From the NCBI GenBank assembly GCA_963728835.1, contig CAVSKZ010000002.1:186001-250000 (forward strand): 64,000 nt of DNA, in the 5' to 3' direction. The DNA comes from VRUE01 sp963728835. GTDB taxonomy: Bacteria; Actinomycetota; Thermoleophilia; Solirubrobacterales; 70-9. Shown here piece by piece: positions 59,548 through 64,000 of the stretch. Made by a program: the position numbers and the translations under genes. The stretch's first letter is position 1. Every line of letters starts with the position of its first letter. The notes beneath the pieces were generated by a model, which ran no database searches, was not told where the DNA came from, and saw nothing but the letters and a program-made list of their open reading frames with translations.

Positions 59548-59625
59548 GAGAGGGTCGGTGGCCCCTCCCAAAACGCGCGGCGGGAGCCGCGCTTGAGTGT
59601 TTTGGGAGGGGCCACCGACCCTCTC
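59548..59625. terminator. Very long perfect hairpin after the PHP gene
   Basis: Arms 59548-59574 and 59599-59625 are perfectly complementary over 27 bp. Inside, GCGCGGC (59575-59581) pairs with GCCGCGC (59586-59592). It starts 18 bp after the PHP stop and ends 13 bp before the DtxR-like box of the heme locus. It probably insulates the two units, although there is no T-tract. Confidence 0.75.
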
Positions 59626-59638
59626 TCGCCACAGTGCA

Positions 59639-59652
59639 TTAGGGTGCCCTAA
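59639..59652 (+). promoter_or_regulatory. DtxR/IdeR-like iron box 1
   Basis: TTAGGGTGCCCTAA matches the TTAGG-N4-CCTAA half of the IdeR/DtxR consensus. It ends 2 bp before the ATG of the DUF2470 gene, where a bound repressor would block transcription or translation. Confidence 0.8.
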
Positions 59653-59654
59653 CG

Positions 59655-59956
59655 ATGAAGGTGGGAGATCCGGTAAGCGAAGGCGCCGCGGGCGCGATCG
59701 CTCATCTCAACGAGGACCATGACGACGCGCTGCTGGACATGACCAGGGCGCTGGGGGGTTGCCCGGAGGCAACCACCGCTCGCTGCGTCGATGCGGACCA
59801 GGCCGGCTTGGATTTGATCGCCCAGACGCCAGGCGGAGAGGTGCCGGTCGGGTTGCTTACGACGAGCCGATCGAGGGGCCGGAGGGGTTGCGCAAGGCGA
59901 CCGTCACGCTGGCCCATCGCGCCCGGGAGATCCTGGGCACTAAGCCGGATAGCTGA
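59655..59956 (+). CDS. DUF2470 (HugZ C-terminal-like) heme-related protein, frameshifted near 59849
   Basis: The first part, AGAIAHLNEDHDDALLDMTRALGGCPEA (partly quoted), is the DUF2470 domain found in HugZ-type heme-binding split-barrel proteins. The later part, VAYDEPIEGPEGLRKATVTLAHRARE (partly), is in another frame; one missing base near 59849 (CCGGTC-GG) restores VPVRVAYDEP and 100 residues. It begins the heme locus under an iron box. A role in heme handling is inferred from family and neighbours. Confidence 0.75.
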
Positions 59957-59972
59957 TCTTTGGCTACCCTAA

Positions 59973-60000
59973 TTAGGACAACCTAATTAGGGTGCCCTAA
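59973..60000 (+). promoter_or_regulatory. Tandem DtxR/IdeR-like iron boxes 2a and 2b
   Basis: TTAGGACAACCTAA (59973-59986) directly abuts TTAGGGTGCCCTAA (59987-60000), giving two adjacent 14-bp sites before the heme monooxygenase gene. The second is identical to box 1. An extra CCTA half-site precedes them. Confidence 0.82.
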
Positions 60001-60027
60001 CCTGGGCACCGCGAAAGGAGCGGGGCC

Positions 60028-60333
60028 TTGGTAACGGTGATGAATGTGGTGCAGGTGCACGAGGAGCGTCGGGAGGCGTTCGAGCGTGCGTTCCTCCAAC
60101 GCGAGAGCCACGTCCAGAAGGCCGATGGCTTCGTCGGGTTCGAGCTGCTGCGGCGCGAAGGCGACGGCGTGGGCGAGTACGTGGTGCTCAGCCGCTGGGA
60201 GAGCGACGAGACGTTCAAGTCCTGGGTCAACAGCGACCTCTTCAAGATGAGCCACCGCCACGCCGACGGGGAGCTGGCCCACGGCAGCGAGCTGCGCCGC
60301 TACGAGGTGATCGACGCCAAGGTGCCGGCGTGA
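60028..60333 (+). CDS. IsdG/MhuD-like heme-degrading monooxygenase
   Basis: A 101-residue ABM-fold protein: MNVVQVHEERREAFERAFLQRESHVQKADGFVGFELLRR (partly), YVVLSRWESDETFKSWVNSDLF, and a histidine-rich MSHRHADGELAHGSEL. The histidine in the SHRH region and N-terminal Asn and Trp fit the heme site of IsdG-type enzymes, which open the porphyrin ring to release iron. The TTG start at 60028 follows AAAGGAG. It overlaps the binding-protein gene by 4 bp. Confidence 0.85.
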   Translation: MVTVMNVVQVHEERREAFERAFLQRESHVQKADGFVGFELLRREGDGVGEYVVLSRWESDETFKSWVNSDLFKMSHRHADGELAHGSELRRYEVIDAKVPA

Positions 60334-61178
60334 GGCGAGCCGTCCTCGCAACCTTCCTCGCCGCGGCGCTCTGCCTGCCCGCCGTGACGCAGGCGGCCCC
60401 GCAGCGGATCGTCGCGCTGACGCCGTTCGGGGCCAACACACTGGTCAAGCTCGGCGTCGAGCCGGTCGGGATCGGCCAGACCCTGGGCGGCAAGGAACGC
60501 TTCTCGCCGAAGCTGAAGGACGTCGCCGTCCTCCCCCTCTCCCACCCCAACGGGCCGAACCTCGAGCAGCTCGCCTCGCTCGATCCCGACCTGGTGCTCT
60601 CCTCGCCGACCTGGGCGAAGGGAAACGAGTCGATGGGCGACCTCGGCATCAGCGTCTTGATCCGCGAGCCGCGCAGCGTCACCGCCGCCTACGGCCAGAC
60701 CCTCGCGATCGGCCGCCTGGTCGGCAGGGCCAAGCAGGCGAAGGCTCTCGTCAAGTCGATGAAGAAGGGGGTCGCGCGAGCCCGCAGGGGCATCGGGGAG
60801 CGCCCCACCGTGATGCTGATCCTCGGGGTCGGCCGCACCCCGTTCACCTTCCTGCCCAACAGCTGGGGCGGGGACCTGGTCACCAAGGCGGGAGGCGAGC
60901 TGCTCACCGGCGGAATCGAGTCGGACTCCGGCTTCGAGCGGATCTCCGACGAGGTCGTGGTCGCCGAAGACCCCGACGTGATCGTCGCCGTGCCCCACGC
61001 CAACGAGGAGGACATCCCCAGCCTGACCGAGTACCTGCGCACCAACCCGGCCTGGGCGACGACCTCGGCGGTGCGCAACGGCCGCATCCACATCTCGGTC
61101 GACAACTCGCTGCTGCAGGCCGGCACCGACGTGGCCCGCACGATCCGCAAGGTTCGGCGCGTCTACCTAGAGAACTGA
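60330..61178 (+). CDS. hmuT: Heme/iron ABC transporter substrate-binding protein
   Basis: A 282-residue exported class III binding protein with signal RRAVLATFLAAALCLPAVTQA, and the BtuF/HmuT-type folds IVALTPFGANTLVKLGVEPVG, NLEQLASLDPDLVLSSPTW, SWGGDLVTKAGGELLTGG, TEYLRTNPAWATTSAVRNGRI (partly). No lipobox cysteine is visible, unlike most HmuT proteins, so it may be soluble or held by its partners. Assignment to heme rests on the neighbours. GTG start with a 4-bp overlap. Confidence 0.85.
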   Translation: MRRAVLATFLAAALCLPAVTQAAPQRIVALTPFGANTLVKLGVEPVGIGQTLGGKERFSPKLKDVAVLPLSHPNGPNLEQLASLDPDLVLSSPTWAKGNESMGDLGISVLIREPRSVTAAYGQTLAIGRLVGRAKQAKALVKSMKKGVARARRGIGERPTVMLILGVGRTPFTFLPNSWGGDLVTKAGGELLTGGIESDSGFERISDEVVVAEDPDVIVAVPHANEEDIPSLTEYLRTNPAWATTSAVRNGRIHISVDNSLLQAGTDVARTIRKVRRVYLEN

Positions 61179-61184
61179 TTCCCC

Positions 61185-62168
61185 TTGGCCCGACGCACCC
61201 TCGTCTTCGCGGGCCTGCTCGCCGCGCTCGCGATCGCCGTCGTCGCCTCGCTGGCGCTGGGCGCCGTCAAGGTTCCCTTCGCGGAGGTGATCGACATCCT
61301 CCGCGGCAAGGGCGGCGGCGGGCCCAACCAGCAGATCGTCGAGACGCTGCGCCTGCCGCGCACGGTCGAGGCGATGGTGGTCGGCGCCGCGCTCGGGATC
61401 GCCGGGGCGATCCTGCAGGGCGCGCTCGCCAACCCGCTCGCCTCCCCCGACGTGATCGGCGTCACCGGCGGGGCGGGCTTCGGCGCGATCCTGATCATCA
61501 TCCTCTTCCCCGGCTCGATCGCGCTGCTGCCGGTGGGAGCGCTCGCCTTCGGGCTGCTGGCCGCGGCGCTGGTCTTCTCGATCGCCTGGTCGGGCGCCAA
61601 CCGCGGCTCGACCGGCAAGGTGATCCTCGCCGGGATCGCGATCCTCTCCCTCTTCACGGCGGGCACGACGGGACTGCTGGCGGCCTACCCCGAGCGGGCG
61701 CCGTCGGCGATCTTCTTCATCGCCGGCGGCCTGACCTCGAGCGGCTGGGACGAGCTGCAGACGATCTGGCCCTACTTCGCCGCCGGCTTCGTCTGCGCCG
61801 CGCTGCTGATCCGCCCGCTCGACCGGCTCGCCCTCGGCGACGACGTCGCCGCCTCGCTGGGCTCCAGGCCCCATGTGATCCGGCTCGGCGCCGCGGTCGC
61901 GGCGGCGCTGCTCGCCGCCGCCTCGGCGGCGATCGCCGGCCTGCTCGGCTTCCTCGGCCTACTCGTCCCGCACATGGTGCGGATGGCCGGCGGCACCTCC
62001 AGCAACACCTTCGTCGTCCCCGCCTCGGCGATCGGCGGCGCTGCCCTGCTCGCCGCCGGCGACACCCTCGCCCGCACGCTGCGGGCGCCGATCGAGATGC
62101 CGGTCGGGCCCTTCATGGTCGTGCTCGGCGTCCCCCTCTTCCTCTGGCTGCTGCGCAAGGTCGTCTGA
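61185..62168 (+). CDS. hmuU: Heme/iron ABC transporter permease (FecCD family)
   Basis: A 327-residue protein with about ten helices and the FecCD signatures LRLPRTVEAMVVGAALGIAGAILQGALANPLASPDVIGVTGGAG (partly quoted) and LLGFLGLLVPHMVR. The TTG start is 7 bp after hmuT. It overlaps hmuV by 1 nt. Confidence 0.92.
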   Translation: MARRTLVFAGLLAALAIAVVASLALGAVKVPFAEVIDILRGKGGGGPNQQIVETLRLPRTVEAMVVGAALGIAGAILQGALANPLASPDVIGVTGGAGFGAILIIILFPGSIALLPVGALAFGLLAAALVFSIAWSGANRGSTGKVILAGIAILSLFTAGTTGLLAAYPERAPSAIFFIAGGLTSSGWDELQTIWPYFAAGFVCAALLIRPLDRLALGDDVAASLGSRPHVIRLGAAVAAALLAAASAAIAGLLGFLGLLVPHMVRMAGGTSSNTFVVPASAIGGAALLAAGDTLARTLRAPIEMPVGPFMVVLGVPLFLWLLRKVV

Positions 62169-62989
62169 TGGAGGCGAGCCTGACCCCCGGGGAGGCGCTG
62201 CTGGAGGCGCGCGGCGTCGAGGTCGAGATCGGCGGCACGCCGATCCTGCGCGGCGCCGACCTGCGCCTCGAGCGGGGCCAGCTGCTCGCCATCGTCGGCC
62301 CCAACGGCGCCGGCAAGTCGACCCTGGTCCGCGCGGTGTCCGGACTGCAGGCGACCTCGGCCGGCAGCGTCCACTGGTCGGGGCGGGAGATCGGCGCGAT
62401 GCGCGGCCGCGAGCTGGCCCGCGCCCGCGCCTTCGTCCCGCAGCGGATGCCGGTCCCGGCGGGGGTCAGCGTGCGCGAAGCGGTGACGATCGGCCGCTCC
62501 TCCCATCTGCGCCCGCTGCGACGCCTCAGCGGCGACGACCGCAGCGGGATCGAGCGGGCGATGGAGCGCGCCCGCGTCACCCGCTTCGCGGAGCGGCCGC
62601 TGACGACGCTTTCCGGCGGCGAGCTGCAGCGCGTGCAGATCGCGATCGGCCTGGCCCAGGAGGCGCCGGTCCTAATCGCCGACGAGCCCACCTCCCAACT
62701 CGACCTCGGCGCCACGGTCGGCATCGCCTCGCTGCTGCGCGAGCTGGTCGCCGACGGCCTCACGGTCCTGCTCGTCGTCCACGACCTCGCCCTCGCCGCT
62801 GCCGTCGCCGACACAGCGGTCGTCGTCGCCGGCGGGCGCACCGTCGCCACCGGCAGGCCCACCGACGTGCTCGGGGCGGAGCGGCTGGCGGAGACCTGGG
62901 GAGCCGACGCGCGCCTCACCGAGCACGACGGCCGGACCGCCCTGCACGTCGCCTGGACCACCGCTGCGCCCGGTCGCAGCGCAAGTTAA
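62168..62989 (+). CDS. hmuV: Heme/iron ABC transporter ATPase
   Basis: A 273-residue ATPase with Walker A GPNGAGKST (44-52), signature LSGGELQRVQIA, Walker B LIADEPTSQLD and the H-loop VHDLALA. It is the third gene of a heme transport operon. The start ATG overlaps the permease stop by 1 nt. Confidence 0.92.
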   Translation: MEASLTPGEALLEARGVEVEIGGTPILRGADLRLERGQLLAIVGPNGAGKSTLVRAVSGLQATSAGSVHWSGREIGAMRGRELARARAFVPQRMPVPAGVSVREAVTIGRSSHLRPLRRLSGDDRSGIERAMERARVTRFAERPLTTLSGGELQRVQIAIGLAQEAPVLIADEPTSQLDLGATVGIASLLRELVADGLTVLLVVHDLALAAAVADTAVVVAGGRTVATGRPTDVLGAERLAETWGADARLTEHDGRTALHVAWTTAAPGRSAS

Positions 62990-63014
62990 TTCCGACATTG
63001 TTAGTGTGAATTTA

Positions 63015-63028
63015 TTAGGGTGCCCTAA
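63015..63028 (+). promoter_or_regulatory. DtxR/IdeR-like iron box 3
   Basis: TTAGGGTGCCCTAA, identical to boxes 1 and 2b, lies 67 bp upstream of the HtaA gene. An A+T-rich stretch (GTGAATTTATTAG) just before it could hold the -10 region. Confidence 0.82.
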
Positions 63029-63094
63029 CTCAAGGTACCGAAGAAACGTCGCACTTGTGCCGAGTGCGAGACGAGGACAAGGAGGCTCCTCCAG

Positions 63095-64000
63095 ATGAGT
63101 TCCGACGAAGCAAGCAACCGGATCGGCCGAGCCGCGATCCTGCTCGCCGCGCTTGTGGCCGCGACTGTCGCCATGACGGCACCGGCAAGCGCCGCGACCG
63201 GACAGGGCACCGCGACGATCGGCCTCGCCGAGCACAGCAAGGGCCGCACCCTGAGCGGTCAAGGCGTAAAGATCCTCGCTGGCTCTCCAGCAACCAAGAC
63301 GGGCAAGACCCTGAACCTGCCGATCTCAGCGGTGGATCCAGGTGCCGAGGCGACCGCGATGGCCGACGGCTGGCTGCGCTTCAAGCGGGGCAAACGAGGC
63401 GCGATCCTGACCGGCCTTCGCTTCGACCTCACCGCGGGCACACTGAGCGGCAAGCTCGACGGCGAGCAGATCGCCCTCTTCACGCTCGGCGGCGCGGCGG
63501 CGGTCAACTCGTCCAGTGGCAGCCTCGCCCTGGACGGTGGAAAGCTGCAGCTCACGGAGATCGCGGCGCTGGTGCTGCGGAACAAGCTCCGTCTCGCCCG
63601 TGCGCTGAAGCGCAGCGGAATCGGCACGGTCGGCCTCTCCGCAAAGGCCGACCCGGTTCTCGCGGCGGGGAGGCCGGTCGTCTCCGGCGGAGCAACCTGG
63701 GGCGTCCGCGCCTCCCTGCGCGGCTACGTCCTCTCCCCTCCGGCAGGCACGATCTCGCTCGCGGACGGGGCCACCGCCAACGGGCCGCTGACCAGCCCGG
63801 CAACCGTCTTTGACTTCCCGACGGCCAGCGGAATCTCCACCAGGGGCCTCTACGGGGCCGCCGACGAGCTGCTGCTCGAGGTCGACGGAAGCGTGACGTT
63901 CGCCAAGCCGGCCCACTGCATCGCGGCGCTTCGGTTCGCCAACCTCGAGGTCCGAATCGACGGCGCCAACTCCGCGATCGTCGTCGACACGACCTTCGAC
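63095..64000 (+). CDS. HtaA-domain heme-binding surface protein (3' end outside window)
   Basis: The 302 visible residues begin with a signal peptide (AAILLAALVAATVAMTAPASAA). They contain two beta-rich segments, the second starting WGVRASLRGYVLSPPAGTIS, with FDFPTASGISTRG, the pattern of HtaA domains of corynebacterial heme uptake. A well-placed AAGGAGG precedes ATG 63095. It has its own iron box, so it is co-regulated with, but separate from, hmuTUV. A C-terminal anchor cannot be seen because the gene runs off the edge. Confidence 0.8.
   Translation, partial: MSSDEASNRIGRAAILLAALVAATVAMTAPASAATGQGTATIGLAEHSKGRTLSGQGVKILAGSPATKTGKTLNLPISAVDPGAEATAMADGWLRFKRGKRGAILTGLRFDLTAGTLSGKLDGEQIALFTLGGAAAVNSSSGSLALDGGKLQLTEIAALVLRNKLRLARALKRSGIGTVGLSAKADPVLAAGRPVVSGGATWGVRASLRGYVLSPPAGTISLADGATANGPLTSPATVFDFPTASGISTRGLYGAADELLLEVDGSVTFAKPAHCIAALRFANLEVRIDGANSAIVVDTTFD

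Noticed and set aside
34358..59625. Hairpins as parts of a CRISPR array or retron
   Set aside because: No regularly spaced direct repeats, no cas gene and no reverse transcriptase gene occur in the window; the hairpins are single and far apart.

Overview
The window is about 70% G+C, with frequent GTG and TTG starts, many 4-bp stop/start overlaps and actinobacterial gene types (a fused PafBC regulator, delta-60 repeat proteins, a DUF1906 enzyme, an HtaA heme-binding protein). I infer an actinomycetote, most likely of the class Thermoleophilia (Solirubrobacterales-like). No rRNA gene or other definitive marker is present to prove this.

Layout. Positions 1-359 hold the start of an Lhr-type helicase gene running off the left edge. 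From about 400 to 26,100 lies a large surface-polysaccharide locus: a one-chain ABC exporter with a coupled nucleotidyltransferase-fold protein, three family-2 glycosyltransferases and one frameshifted glycosyltransferase, a polyprenyl-phosphate sugar transferase, UDP-GlcNAc 2-epimerase, the dTDP-rhamnose genes rmlC-B-D-A, a Wzx-like flippase, two O-antigen ligase-like proteins, two secreted clan-A-type glycoside hydrolases, an acyltransferase and two paralogous 574-residue polytopic proteins. A VapBC module sits inside the locus and a second toxin-antitoxin pair marks its right edge near 26.8 kb.

From 27 to 49 kb the genes are mostly housekeeping or metabolic: a DJ-1/PfpI protein, a DUF1906 enzyme, a penicillin-acylase family hydrolase, two delta-60 repeat proteins, a metallo-beta-lactamase-fold hydrolase, fused PafBC, a YhaM-like nuclease, an ArsR/ArsC pair, an FAH-family protein, an SDR, tRNA-Phe, a GH15-like secreted protein, an MrfA/YprA-type helicase and a divergent dihydropteroate synthase. 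From 49 to 58.5 kb come a DtxR-family regulator, a PLP aminotransferase, a DUF559/AbiEi-type gene framed by two related hairpins, sucDC, a HAD hydrolase, a sulfatase and a biotin-dependent carboxylase alpha chain. From 59.6 kb to the right edge is a heme-acquisition locus (DUF2470 protein, IsdG-like monooxygenase, heme ABC transporter, HtaA protein), with the same 14-bp DtxR/IdeR-like box upstream of three transcription units.

Two genome-level patterns stand out. First, long and mostly perfect inverted repeats, each with its own arm sequence, occur between genes and in frame inside genes. Four share a CACC...GGGGTG-like inner core, and two related copies frame the DUF559 gene so that one possible start codon and the stop codon lie in the hairpin loops. 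Second, eight genes are each broken by a single-base frameshift. Four of these have one extra base at the exact centre of a palindrome, which points to sequence error or a palindrome-linked mutational hot spot.

No gene-free stretch exceeds 300 bases. I saw no CRISPR array, integrase, insertion sequence or replication origin.
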